From Ruminiclostridium papyrosolvens C7 (lineage in GTDB: Bacteria; Bacillota; Clostridia; Acetivibrionales; DSM-1351), in assembly GCF_000421965.1 (NCBI RefSeq), contig NZ_ATAY01000039.1, forward strand, positions 1 to 48,227: DNA of 48,227 nucleotides, read 5' to 3'. A program made the position numbers and the translations under genes. Below the pieces are notes generated by a model, which saw only the letters and a list, made by a program, of their open reading frames with translations, did not search any database and was not told the origin of the DNA. How positions within the stretch are numbered: the stretch's first letter is position 1; every line of letters begins with the position of its first letter. Below are positions 1 to 7,859 of the stretch, piece by piece.

Positions 1-53
1 TAGTTTGGCTCTCTTTTTGTTTTATAAAAATACATCTTTGGGAGGACTGATAA

Positions 54-353
54 ATGGAAGTTAATGTATTAGTAGCTATTAGTGTGGCTGGAACTTTAAG
101 CGCTATTATATTTAGTTACATTGGCTATCGGAACGGATTAAAAAAAGAAAGTACAGATACAGGCAAGAATTCCGGAACACTTATATCCGATGTAGGTTAT
201 ATAAAAGCTGGAGTTGATGATTTAAAGCGAAAGCAAGAAACATCAGAAGAACGACATTTTGCACTAGCTGAACGTGTAAAAGGTGTTGAAGAGTCTGCAA
301 AATCAGCACATAAAAGAATAGACGGATTGGAGGCAAAAGAACATGTCGTGTAG
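54..353 (+). CDS. Prophage lysis-module membrane/coiled-coil protein
   Basis: A 99-residue protein with one N-terminal membrane segment (about residues 4-24, rich in V/A/I/G) followed by a charged, heptad-like helix (about 50-95, with DDLKRKQE and AERVKGVEESAKSAHKRID stretches). This plan, a membrane anchor plus a cytoplasmic or periplasmic coiled coil, is common in small proteins just upstream of endolysins in Firmicute phages (XhlA-like in layout). The start has a GGGAGG ribosome site about 9 bases upstream. Its 3' end overlaps the next gene by 11 bases, so the two are translationally linked. The context (M15 endolysin and holin-like gene downstream) supports a role in host lysis or phage structure. 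No enzymatic motif is seen. The function is inferred from position. Confidence 0.6.
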   Translation: MEVNVLVAISVAGTLSAIIFSYIGYRNGLKKESTDTGKNSGTLISDVGYIKAGVDDLKRKQETSEERHFALAERVKGVEESAKSAHKRIDGLEAKEHVV

Positions 354-1047
354 CGTTAAATTCAAGTATCCTGATGAATGTTTTGTTTATCCCAAATTGA
401 TTGCTGCAGTTAATACCCTGTGTGTTGCCAAAAGCAAAAATTGTTTATGTACATCTGGTTACAGAAGCCTAATAAAACAGAAATTGATTAACGCTCAATC
501 ATTGGTACAGAGAAAAAGTCAAGGGGGATATCAAAAGCCGGATGGTTCAGTTTGGACAAGGAATGGCAAGTGTTGGGCAGGAGCATACGGGAAAAGTAAT
601 CACTGTTTTTGTATAGCAATGGACATATCGGATCCGTAGTTTAATAATTTGACAAATACGAAATTGATAAAATTCGGACTTATTAAGCCAATATCATACG
701 AGCCGTGGCATGTACAATTAATCGAACATCAAGGTATAAGTCAAGCACAAAAAGAAGCAATCAGAGATAGTGTACTTAAAGGGGGAGATGGAGAAATGAA
801 TGTAAAAGGATTTCAAGCTATGGCGGGGTTGAAAGCGGACGGATTCATAGGCCCACAGACACAGGCAAAAGCAAAAGAAATATTGCAGTGCTGTCAGGAG
901 ATATTGTGGAATAATTTCAAAACAGCTAAAGAGGTTATCAAGGCAACCCAGACTAAACCTGATGACTGGCTACCAATGCTTGAAACAAAGAAGTTTTTTC
1001 CGGCATTTGTTATGAACATAGTAAACAAGTTGGGAGGTAGAGCGTAG
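343..1047 (+). pseudogene. M15 peptidase (phage endolysin) with peptidoglycan-binding domain, interrupted by in-frame TAG
   Basis: Residues 1-98 carry the first half of an M15 (VanY/L-Ala-D-Glu type) peptidase: a TSGYRS motif and the zinc-ligand stretch SNHCFCIAMD (His and Asp ligands). An in-frame TAG at 637-639 follows DISDP. Reading straight on in the same frame gives FNNLTNTKLIKFGLIKP, then the third zinc ligand in YEPWHVQL, then a PG_binding_1-like domain (FQAMAGLKADGFIGPQTQ, nt about 810-880). The stop most simply comes from a Trp codon (TGG to TAG), since related clostridial endolysins usually have an aromatic pair there. The product up to the stop lacks the PWH zinc ligand and should be inactive. 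The start at 343 has a GGAGG site and overlaps the upstream gene. This is a decaying endolysin unless the stop is suppressed. Confidence 0.8.
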
Positions 1048-1388
1048 TGAAAGACTTTTATATAAGCAACTGGTTTGTTATTTTAATTTGTCTTTGTTTT
1101 GCCTGTTACATAGGCTATTTAATCGTAAAACAGCGCTGGTCGAAGCTCCGGGAACTGGCATATAAATTATTTCGTCAGGCTGAAAAAGCTGTTACAGGAA
1201 CGAAGAAAGGACAGGAAAGATTCGATATCGTCCTTAACCAACTTTACAATTTTGTACCTGCTTGGCTAAGATTATTTATACCTCGTACATATTTGGAGCA
1301 AAAGCTACAAGAGTGGTTTAACCTGATAAAAGACAGTTTGGACGATGGAGAGTTAAATAATTCGGTAAAGCCTCCAGATAAGAAGTAG
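1047..1388 (+). CDS. Holin-like small membrane protein (phage lysis module)
   Basis: A 113-residue protein starting at a GTG that overlaps the stop of the endolysin reading frame by one base (TAGTG), with GGGAGG 11 bases upstream. Residues 7-27 form one clear membrane segment. The rest is a basic, helical tail (QAEKAVTGTKKGQERFDIVL and a LEQKLQEWFNLIKDSL helix). This arrangement resembles the phage holin LLH / Phage_holin_6_1 group, in which an N-terminal membrane helix is followed by an amphipathic cytoplasmic region. Position directly after an endolysin supports a holin or holin-regulator role. The similarity is by pattern only. Confidence 0.55.
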   Translation: MKDFYISNWFVILICLCFACYIGYLIVKQRWSKLRELAYKLFRQAEKAVTGTKKGQERFDIVLNQLYNFVPAWLRLFIPRTYLEQKLQEWFNLIKDSLDDGELNNSVKPPDKK

Positions 1389-1391
1389 ATT

Positions 1392-1425
1392 ACAGCCCTC
1401 AAGGATTTATCGCTGAGGGCTGTAT
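1392..1425 (+). terminator. Terminator hairpin after the lysis genes
   Basis: An 11-bp perfect stem (TACAGCCCTCA paired with TGAGGGCTGTA) with a 12-base loop lies 4 bases after the holin-like stop codon and is followed by an AT-rich tail. It closes the prophage lysis cluster. Confidence 0.8.
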
Positions 1426-1484
1426 ATTAATTATATGAATCCATTCTGTACATTTTTCTGTAGAAATTTTAATACCGTTTTATA

Positions 1485-1859
1485 TTAATTTGAAACATTT
1501 CCGCTAAAATATCCATAATATATAGCATGTATTACATATGTACCATCTGCATTATAAGTGGTTTCAGAACTTGATTTTGTAAAAGATCCATTTGATGTAA
1601 GTACCCCTTTGTACCCATCACTATCACTATATTCATAGTTGGAGTGAGAAGTTTGAACAGGTGATTCATATTTACCACCAAAATATCCATAAGAAGATTT
1701 TATAGTTTTATCTTTATTATATGTAACATATTGTTCTGATACAACTTTATAATTACTTATATACTTTGTAGCAGCAAAGCAATTTAGAGTTACTGACAAT
1801 AACATTAATACGGTGATTGAAAATGCGGCTATTTTTTTCTTTGACACTATTTTGTTCAT
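1485..1859 (-). CDS. Small secreted protein of unknown function
   Basis: A 124-residue protein with a typical Sec signal peptide (MNKIVSKKKIAAF then a hydrophobic core, cleavage likely after CFA-A near residue 30). The mature part is short, polar and rich in Tyr, Ser and Thr, with imperfect repeats of a YG-YFGG/YSGN type (KSSYGYFGGKYES near the start and YYGYFSGNVSN at the end), suggesting a small beta-rich extracellular domain. The upstream in-frame TTG would sit on the ribosome site, so the ATG at 1857-1859, preceded by GGAGGT, is the better start. It is monocistronic and convergent with the lysis cluster. The family was not recognised. Confidence 0.6.
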   Translation of the reverse strand: MNKIVSKKKIAAFSITVLMLLSVTLNCFAATKYISNYKVVSEQYVTYNKDKTIKSSYGYFGGKYESPVQTSHSNYEYSDSDGYKGVLTSNGSFTKSSSETTYNADGTYVIHAIYYGYFSGNVSN

Positions 1860-2258
1860 ATAGTTTACCTCCAATTTTTTAATAGGTTAATTTATACAGA
1901 GTCGATAACATATAATACCATAAATATAACATATTGGAAATTATTGTGCAATATATATGATGCTAAAGAATTATTCACAAATCTTAAGGGTATCAATATT
2001 ATTCCTTTTCCAAACCATGTTTAGATTATACTTGTAATATTCCAAAAGTCACACTTAGGGATCAATATATACTTCTTATGTTCGCAATTACCTGATATTA
2101 TGATTTTTATTCCTATTTGTTAAATTATGTTATAAAATAAAAGGATTGGAAGTGATTATTTCATTCGGGGCAACACACTTTATTATTTACAATACAGTAA
2201 ATAATAGTGAAATAAACCAGTATATCAAAAATATAATAATTAAAAGGGGGGATACTCA
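1860..2258. other. Intergenic region holding a truncated copy of the GyrI-like gene's promoter region
   Basis: No gene was found in these 400 bases. The upstream part is plain AT-rich sequence. From about 2076 to 2169 it closely follows the sequence at 4413-4528 that precedes the GyrI-like gene, including TATAAAATAAAAGGATTGG and GTGATTATTTCATTCGGG. The match stops just before the AGGAGG-like ribosome site, so it is an orphan copy of that upstream region. Confidence 0.6.
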
Positions 2259-2567
2259 ATGAAAAAAAAGATTTTAAAAAAAGGTTTAATAATGCTGATT
2301 GTTTGTATTTTATCAATCGGTAGTGCATTTTCAGCATATGCAGCCTGTGCACATACCTTCAATGGTTCATACGAAACCACTAAGGAACCGACTTGTACTG
2401 CGACTGGTACAAAGGTAGGTAAGTGTACGAAATGTGGAGTTGTTGTTACAACTGTTACAATTCCTGCTTTAGGTCATTCTTATGGTGAATGGATAAAATA
2501 CACTACTGGTGGTGTTACTTATTCCATCCATGTTTGTACTAGGTGTGGTCATAGCGAGTACAAATAA
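2259..2567 (+). CDS. Small secreted Cys-rich protein with CxxC pairs
   Basis: A 102-residue protein with a clear signal peptide (MKKKILKKGLIMLIV..., cleavage near AYA-AC, residue 29). The mature part contains CAHTF, PTCTATGTKVGKCTKCG, IPALGHSYGEW and CTRCGH. The CxxC...CxxC pairs suggest a small metal-binding or disulfide-stabilised fold. The IPALGH(S/T)(Y/W) signature is the repeat seen in many secreted Firmicute surface proteins (often next to leucine-rich or bacterial Ig-like repeats). Here a single copy forms the whole protein. An AAAGGGGGG ribosome site lies 8 bases before the ATG. Function unknown; probably extracellular. Confidence 0.65.
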   Translation: MKKKILKKGLIMLIVCILSIGSAFSAYAACAHTFNGSYETTKEPTCTATGTKVGKCTKCGVVVTTVTIPALGHSYGEWIKYTTGGVTYSIHVCTRCGHSEYK

Positions 2568-2690
2568 TTATTTTAGTAATATCTTTTAAATAAAAAATTT
2601 AATCTAAAGGAATTGCCCAAAGTAATTTTTTTATATTGTTATTTGTAGGCAGTTCTTTTTTAATACCTTTATAAAGGATGGTGAGCCTGA

Positions 2691-2804
2691 ATGGCTAAAT
2701 TAACAGCAAAACCAGAAATGTTTGCACAAGAATACCTGACAGAACAATGCCACTCTGACTCGTTGCCCGTCCTAAAATTTCATTGTTTATATATTATTTA
2801 TTAA
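2691..2804 (+). pseudogene. Phage terminase small-subunit fragment
   Basis: An ATG with an AAAGGATGGTGAG ribosome site opens a 37-codon frame whose first residues, MAKLTAKPEMFAQEYL, match the very conserved start of phage terminase small subunits (the LT-KQ-FV-EYL pattern before the ATQAAIRAGY helix). After about residue 19 the similarity is lost and the frame ends at 2802-2804. It is a 5' remnant left by a deletion and shows that prophage DNA once extended further here. Confidence 0.55.
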
Positions 2805-2868
2805 TATTGTGCTGTTAATATAAGTTATAACCATTTTTTCATCTTAAATTAATTCTTAATAGCTTGTT

Positions 2869-4218
2869 TTAATGATTAATATTTTTAATGGTATATCCTG
2901 ATTCGATGAAAGTATTTGTAATTCTGTGAAGAGGAGAATTTTCGTCATATTTAAAGGATGGATATACGTTGGGGTTTTTTGTAAGCACGATAAACTCAAA
3001 TTCGATACTTGGATGAAAAAATAAGCTCGCCAGGGTGTCATTATTCAGATTCTTGATTTTGTTTATCATATTATTGGTATCCCCCTTGCCTTGCACATAA
3101 CCTAGAGGAGTTGGTATATACTTGACTACCCGGTTGCCATTGTTAACCTTGGTTATATTTTTTTCAAAATAAAACATTTGATACTCGTAGATATTATCAA
3201 AATACTGTTCCATTATTTTTTTCTGAGAGGGTAGCGCAGCATAATGGGGACTTTCAAAGAATGATATTGGTATATCAAGTTTTTTGGCACAATCAATGGC
3301 AGATTCCAGTCTTTTTATAATACTTTCTTTACTTGTATTGCGGTTGCCGTTGAATTCAATTCCGTTTATACTTACTTCGTCTCCACACTGATGAGTATAT
3401 CCATGAAGACCAATTAGTCCGTTTTGATCAACTAAATAGTCTAGGGTATAAATAAAATTGGCATTATGAATACTATATTTTACTGCTGGATCATTATCTA
3501 TATTTTTTTGAGGATCGATATATCTTGGAACCCACCCTAAATGTATGGGGATATTTCGTGAGTAGCAATAATCAAATATTATCCTTAATTTCTCTAGACT
3601 TTCCGCAGTCGCATATCTCTGTTCCGGTGCTATGTCTTCAAATCTGATTAAAGCAGGTTTCCCATTATCTGGCTGTTTGGAAGCGGATGTATTATCCCTG
3701 TTCCAGAAAAGGCCAATACTATTATTTTTCTCGTCCCAAACTACCTTAAGATTCAGCATTTTTTTCAGATCGAATAATGACACGTAAATTGAATTGTCTG
3801 CCACTAATGCTTTTTTCTTTAAGGAAACTTTTTTATTGTTTTTGACAAAATAATTGTCCTTGGTATAAAGATCAATTTTGTTTTTATTTACATTTATATT
3901 GGCTTTTCCACTTTTAAAGGTAAGTTCTCCGTCAATATTATTTATGATTTCTGTTAAAGGTAGGTAGTACCTGTTATATTCTTCATATATAGGCAAAGAT
4001 AAATCAAGTCTATTCCCCTCAAAATTGACAGTTATATTTTTTTTCTCCAGAGAAATATCTTCGGGTTTACGGTATTTAGATTCCTCTGCAATATCCATTC
4101 TGAGAGCCTTATCGCCATCATCATGCATCATAGAACAGCCTGAGCAGAGTAAAGCTGTTCCCGTAAGCTGTAAAGTGAATACTAAAGCTAGAATGAATAA
4201 AAGTAGTCTGCTGCGCAT
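2869..4218 (-). CDS. Secreted DUF2334 polysaccharide-deacetylase-like protein with copper-amine-oxidase N-like domain
   Basis: 449 residues. A hydrophobic N-terminus (MRSRLLLFILALVF...) ends in a short Cys-rich run (LLCSGCS), either a signal peptide or an unorthodox lipobox. Residues about 60-170 look like a Cu_amine_oxidN1 domain (NRYYLPLTEIINNIDGEL and YVSLFDLKKMLNLKVVWDE), a wall-associated module in clostridia. Residues about 185-445 match DUF2334: ALIRFEDIAP with the acidic metal-ligand pair, HLGWVPRYIDP, GLHGYTHQCGD (the His-x3-His metal motif) and FFESPHY. DUF2334 proteins belong to the NodB/polysaccharide deacetylase superfamily and probably act on extracellular or cell-wall polysaccharide. 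The start has AAGGAG 9 bases upstream. It appears to be monocistronic. The substrate is unknown. Confidence 0.8.
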   Translation of the reverse strand: MRSRLLLFILALVFTLQLTGTALLCSGCSMMHDDGDKALRMDIAEESKYRKPEDISLEKKNITVNFEGNRLDLSLPIYEEYNRYYLPLTEIINNIDGELTFKSGKANINVNKNKIDLYTKDNYFVKNNKKVSLKKKALVADNSIYVSLFDLKKMLNLKVVWDEKNNSIGLFWNRDNTSASKQPDNGKPALIRFEDIAPEQRYATAESLEKLRIIFDYCYSRNIPIHLGWVPRYIDPQKNIDNDPAVKYSIHNANFIYTLDYLVDQNGLIGLHGYTHQCGDEVSINGIEFNGNRNTSKESIIKRLESAIDCAKKLDIPISFFESPHYAALPSQKKIMEQYFDNIYEYQMFYFEKNITKVNNGNRVVKYIPTPLGYVQGKGDTNNMINKIKNLNNDTLASLFFHPSIEFEFIVLTKNPNVYPSFKYDENSPLHRITNTFIESGYTIKNINH

Positions 4219-4412
4219 ATAAATATGTCTCCTTTTTCGATTAGGCCATTATTGTTTTACATTAGTTTATGAAAAAATAGCAGAAATAATCATTTTATAA
4301 AAGGATAATAAATTTACAAACGAAACATTCTCCACTTTTGCAGTTTAAAGTACAATCTTTTCTCAATTTCAATGGACTTGCGAAGTATCAGAATGACGCA
4401 GCCTACTTATGT

Positions 4413-4528
4413 TAGTTCGTATAATCCCGATATTATGATTTGTATAATCCCGATATTATGATTTTCATTCCTTTTTAAAAGATTTTGGTATAAAATAAAA
4501 GGATTGGAAAGTGATTATTTCATTCGGG
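4413..4528 (+). repeat. Promoter-region repeat (second copy of 2076-2169) with a 23-bp tandem duplication
   Basis: This region upstream of the GyrI-like gene matches about 2076-2169. Inside it, 4419-4441 and 4442-4464 are a perfect 23-bp tandem duplication beginning GTATAATCCCGATATTATG. The distal copy has only one, less complete version. A likely promoter -10 (TAAAAT) and the ribosome site GGGAGG follow. The duplication may double a regulator-binding site or simply be slippage. Confidence 0.6.
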
Positions 4529-4539
4529 AGGAAAGAAAA

Positions 4540-5061
4540 ATGAGCGAACTAATTAAATTCGAAGTTAAAAGATTGCCAAGTATAAAACTAGTGGGAAAAG
4601 AAATCCGTTATAATATGGAAGCACATATGAAAGGTGAAAATCAGATTCCCGCTTTTGGGGATAAATGTTTTACTGACGAAATTTTCTCACTACTTGAAGA
4701 ACAAACCAATTTTATATATGACAGTGCATACGTAGGTGTAATGATTGACTGGGATAAAGGGGATGGAGACTTTTCATATATCGTTGGTATGTTAATGAAA
4801 GATGGAGTATCTGTTCCGGAAGGCTACTGCTATAAAGATATAGAAGAAACAGATGTTGCAATTGGATGGATAAAAGGGAAAAACACAGCTGATGTTTGCT
4901 CTTCCGCTCATTCTCTTACTGAGCAAGCCATTAAGGAAAATGGTTATAAGTGTGACAAAATGAAATGGTGCATGGAGTTATATAATTGTCCTCGATTTAC
5001 TACACCTGATGAAAATGGGGATATAACCCTTGATTATTATATTCCCATTAATGATAAATAA
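4540..5061 (+). CDS. GyrI-like small-molecule-binding protein
   Basis: 173 residues from the ATG at 4540, which has GGGAGG 10 bases upstream; the longer in-frame start at 4504 would read through that site. The sequence has the GyrI-like / AraC effector-binding-domain plan: an N-terminal strand F-V-K-R-L-P-S-I-K-L-V-G, a central YVGVMIDWDKGDGDFSYIVG strand region, WIKGKNTADV, and a closing WCMELYNCPRF...DYYIPI strand with aromatic/acidic positions typical of the ligand pocket. Stand-alone versions bind drugs or metabolites, or hydrolyse cyclopropanoid compounds (known for the family, not shown here). It is a single-gene unit with its own upstream repeat and a hairpin downstream that resembles those of the cassette array at 24-36 kb. 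Confidence 0.75.
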   Translation: MSELIKFEVKRLPSIKLVGKEIRYNMEAHMKGENQIPAFGDKCFTDEIFSLLEEQTNFIYDSAYVGVMIDWDKGDGDFSYIVGMLMKDGVSVPEGYCYKDIEETDVAIGWIKGKNTADVCSSAHSLTEQAIKENGYKCDKMKWCMELYNCPRFTTPDENGDITLDYYIPINDK

Positions 5062-5076
5062 TTAGTAAAAACTTAT

Positions 5077-5111
5077 AAAAATGCATATTCAGCAATGAGT
5101 ATGCATTTTTG
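5077..5111 (+). terminator. Terminator of the GyrI-like gene
   Basis: The hairpin ATGCATATTC...GAGTATGCAT is followed by TTTTTG. The loop side contains TGCATATTCAG, the same sequence found at the left ends of the modules in the 24-36 kb array. Confidence 0.75.
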
Positions 5112-5219
5112 TTACTATTAGTTATTCTTGTCATTTATGATAGAAGTAATATCGATATTGCTTCTATCGTAGAACAGGCACAAGTTTCAGTTCCCAATAT
5201 GTTTTAAATCCTTCATCCG

Positions 5220-6545
5220 TTATATCCCGGAAGCTACCAGTGCATTTTGGTCTATCAGGTCTGGTATATAAATAGATTTAGCTCTCGCAATCAGTGAACG
5301 CCATTCATATATCAATTCACCATGCAGACGGAATTCTTCATTGTTTTCTTCAATGCAGTATTCCAGATTATCTAGTAAATGTTGACCTATCATGGTATAG
5401 TTATCGTTAAAGCCTATTAAAATTTCGTTTATGATTTGTCTTAGCCGATCTTTTCTTTCTTTTTTTGAAGCTAAACTCTGAGAAGATATATAAGTACCTA
5501 ATTCTTGGATGTATGAGTCAGTTATTATGTTTGTGTGATTGTTATCGTCTGAACTCTTAGGTATATCTAAATAAAGATTAAAGTAGTCGGCAAACTTCAG
5601 CATACCTTTCCAGTAATTTATTTTACTTTGTAAGTTAAACCTTTCGGAGTGATATTCATGGAAAACCTCTCTGGAATGATGGAGAAAAGGAATACCTATG
5701 GAAGCAGCCGTATCAAACGGAAAATAATCAGCAGAAAGCGTATTTTTCCCCGGAAGAGCGGGTATATATTCATGAAGCTTGTAAACAGCTATATTACCGC
5801 AATCAGGATAATACTCACTGTTTACAGAAGTAACAAGATTTATTTCGTCGTCAAGTTTTAACGGCTTGTCAAATTGATAAGCTTTTGTACATATATCCTT
5901 AACAGCATCCTTTGAAAATCCTAATAATTCATAAAGCTTATATATATGTTCATACGATTTTTTGGCAAAATCTTTTAAATCAAGGTTCCATTCGCCGAAA
6001 TAATTACCTCCTATGACCCATATCTCTTTATTATCAATCCTTGGATCAGGTTTTGTCAGACCCAATTGTTCTTTAACGTAAGAAACAGGTTTGTTCAGGT
6101 ATTTTAACTCAAACTCAATGGGATACATAGTACTGGCATGTTTGATTTCATCCGAAATCAAGCATGTGTCAGAATCTCTCCTATGAAACATGTCCGCATT
6201 AAACGAACTGGCAAAAAGAAAAAGTTTATTCATTGCAATCCCATAATTTTTTTCCCTTGATACAAATAAATTTTTTAGTTGGCGAGATTTATTTTCAAAA
6301 AGAGTTTGAAAATATTTGTTTTGGTGCTCCATGGTCATGTGAATTATTTTAACTTTAGGATACTTATGTTTTAATTCTGATATAACATTATGGTTATGTT
6401 TTACAAATGCCTCATCTGTTGTTTCTGCAATAACGATGGGAATATCAAGGCTATAGGTTTTTTGAGCAAATGCTACTTCCTTTATATAACTCCTTAGAGA
6501 TTTTTCAATACTCCTGTTCGTAGGAATAAAATAAACTGAATTCAT
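5220..6545 (-). CDS. DUF6271-like putative glycosyltransferase
   Basis: 441 residues, no signal peptide, so cytoplasmic. It starts with a Rossmann-like strand (MNSVYFIPTNRSIEKSLRSY), continues through IPIVIAETTDEAF and a second strand region, and carries MFHRRDSDT at about residue 118, an Asp-x-Asp-type motif in the position expected for GT-A glycosyltransferases. The HRRDSD signature is how I recall the DUF6271 family of actinobacteria and some Firmicutes, often near natural-product or peptide genes; this assignment is from memory. The ATG overlaps the stop of a broken upstream gene by four bases (ATGA) and has AAAGGAGAG in front, so the two formed an operon. Donor and acceptor cannot be read from sequence. 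Confidence 0.55.
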   Translation of the reverse strand: MNSVYFIPTNRSIEKSLRSYIKEVAFAQKTYSLDIPIVIAETTDEAFVKHNHNVISELKHKYPKVKIIHMTMEHQNKYFQTLFENKSRQLKNLFVSREKNYGIAMNKLFLFASSFNADMFHRRDSDTCLISDEIKHASTMYPIEFELKYLNKPVSYVKEQLGLTKPDPRIDNKEIWVIGGNYFGEWNLDLKDFAKKSYEHIYKLYELLGFSKDAVKDICTKAYQFDKPLKLDDEINLVTSVNSEYYPDCGNIAVYKLHEYIPALPGKNTLSADYFPFDTAASIGIPFLHHSREVFHEYHSERFNLQSKINYWKGMLKFADYFNLYLDIPKSSDDNNHTNIITDSYIQELGTYISSQSLASKKERKDRLRQIINEILIGFNDNYTMIGQHLLDNLEYCIEENNEEFRLHGELIYEWRSLIARAKSIYIPDLIDQNALVASGI

Positions 6546-6985
6546 TCGTCAACTCTCCTTTGGCAGTAATTAACCGGTGTAGGACTCTTACTCATGTTTA
6601 ATGCTTCTTGTATATCCCAAACAGGTGTAAGTCCGAAAATTTTCAATATTTTGCTTATTCGTTCTGTAAAACTTCCGGTAATTACATAGTATTTAATACC
6701 TGATTCTTCAACTGCTGCTCAGTAGAGTTTTGGATATTTTTTATGTGGAAATAGAGATATTTGTGGCAGCGGTTTTCTTCAGACCACAAAGTCAGCCACT
6801 TATAACTGGGTTTTAAAGTATGATACATAAAATTGTCAAACGGAATAAATGTGTACATCAAAGCAAGAGGCAAATGCTGTCCTACTGGCCCATTGATTTG
6901 TTTCGTTCTTTGGAATAATCAACCAAAAAATAATAGATATTGTCCAAATTATAAGTATAAAAAACATGTAAATACCTGTTTTTTA
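6542..6985 (-). pseudogene. Remnant of a membrane protein gene upstream of the DUF6271-like gene
   Basis: Three reading frames on the minus strand carry consecutive pieces of what looks like one protein. The pieces are a hydrophobic stretch IISIIFWLIIPKNETNQWAS (about 6870-6960), then MYTFIPFDNFMYHTLKPSYK through HIKNIQNSTEQ (6690-6860), and then AAVEESGIKYYVITGSFTER to CQRRVDE-stop (6542-6718). At least two frameshifts separate them. The last piece ends in an ATGA overlap with the DUF6271-like start, so it was once the first gene of that operon. The family was not recognised; the final segment vaguely resembles a STAS-type fold, but this is weak. Confidence 0.45.
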
Positions 6986-7087
6986 CATAATATTAAATTA
7001 ATTACAATTACAAGATTATCATATTAATATTTGAGCGTCAAGAGTTTTACTCGATTCAACTGGCATTGCAGATGGCGGGTTTCAGCA

Positions 7088-7858
7088 TTAAGCTGCTTTG
7101 CGTTTATACACTCTCATTGCAAAAATATATGCCACAATAAGGATACCAAGACACCATGCAAGTGCAATCCAAATGTCATTGCCGACAGGCTGCTGAGCAA
7201 GCAGAGAACGTATCGCATCCACGATGGAGGTTACCGGCTGGTTTTCTGCAAAAGCACGGACAGGCCCCGGCATAGAATTGGTTGGTACAAAGGCCGAGCT
7301 TATAAAAGGAAGGAAGATAAGAGGGTAGGAAAAGGCACCTGCACCGTCCACGGATTTTGCTGATAGTCCGGCAATAGCCGCAATCCATGTCAAGGCCAGA
7401 GTAAACAGCGACAGAATACCGGCCACGGCAAGCCAAGACAATACTCCTGCAGACGAGCGGAAACCCATAATGAGAGCTACAATAATGATTACAATAACTG
7501 AAATTGCATTCGATACCAATGAGGTCAGTACATGTCCCCACAGTGCGGATGATTTCGCAATCGGCATGGAGTGGAATCTTTCAAAAATACCGCTTTTCAT
7601 ATCCATAAACAGGCGGTAAGCTGTGTAGGAGATGCCGCTTGCAATGGCAATCAGCAGGATACCGGGCAGTAGGTAATTTACATAATTGTTTGTCCCGGTT
7701 TCTATTGCACCGCCCAACACATAAACGAATAGCAGCATCATTGCAATTGGAGTGATTGTTACTGTAATAATGGTATCCATGCTGCGGAAAATATGGCGCA
7801 TGGAACGTCCGAGCATTACGCTAATATCACTGAATGAATGTTTTTTAATAGTTTCCAT
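7088..7858 (-). CDS. ABC-2 type transporter permease (DrrB-like)
   Basis: 256 residues from the ATG at 7856-7858, which lies one base after the ATPase stop; the longer reading frame would overlap the ATPase. The N-terminus (METIKKHSFSDISVMLGRSM) is cytoplasmic, followed by about six membrane segments. The region FMDMKSGIFERFHSMPIAKSS is the conserved coupling loop of daunorubicin-type ABC-2 permeases, and FISSAFVPTNSMPGPVRAFAENQPVTSIVDAIR is the characteristic periplasmic segment before the last helices. It forms an exporter with the adjacent ATPase. The substrate is probably a drug or lipid-like molecule, inferred from the family and from PadR control. Base composition is clearly GC-richer than neighbouring DNA. 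Confidence 0.9.
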   Translation of the reverse strand: METIKKHSFSDISVMLGRSMRHIFRSMDTIITVTITPIAMMLLFVYVLGGAIETGTNNYVNYLLPGILLIAIASGISYTAYRLFMDMKSGIFERFHSMPIAKSSALWGHVLTSLVSNAISVIVIIIVALIMGFRSSAGVLSWLAVAGILSLFTLALTWIAAIAGLSAKSVDGAGAFSYPLIFLPFISSAFVPTNSMPGPVRAFAENQPVTSIVDAIRSLLAQQPVGNDIWIALAWCLGILIVAYIFAMRVYKRKAA

Positions 7859-7859
7859 T

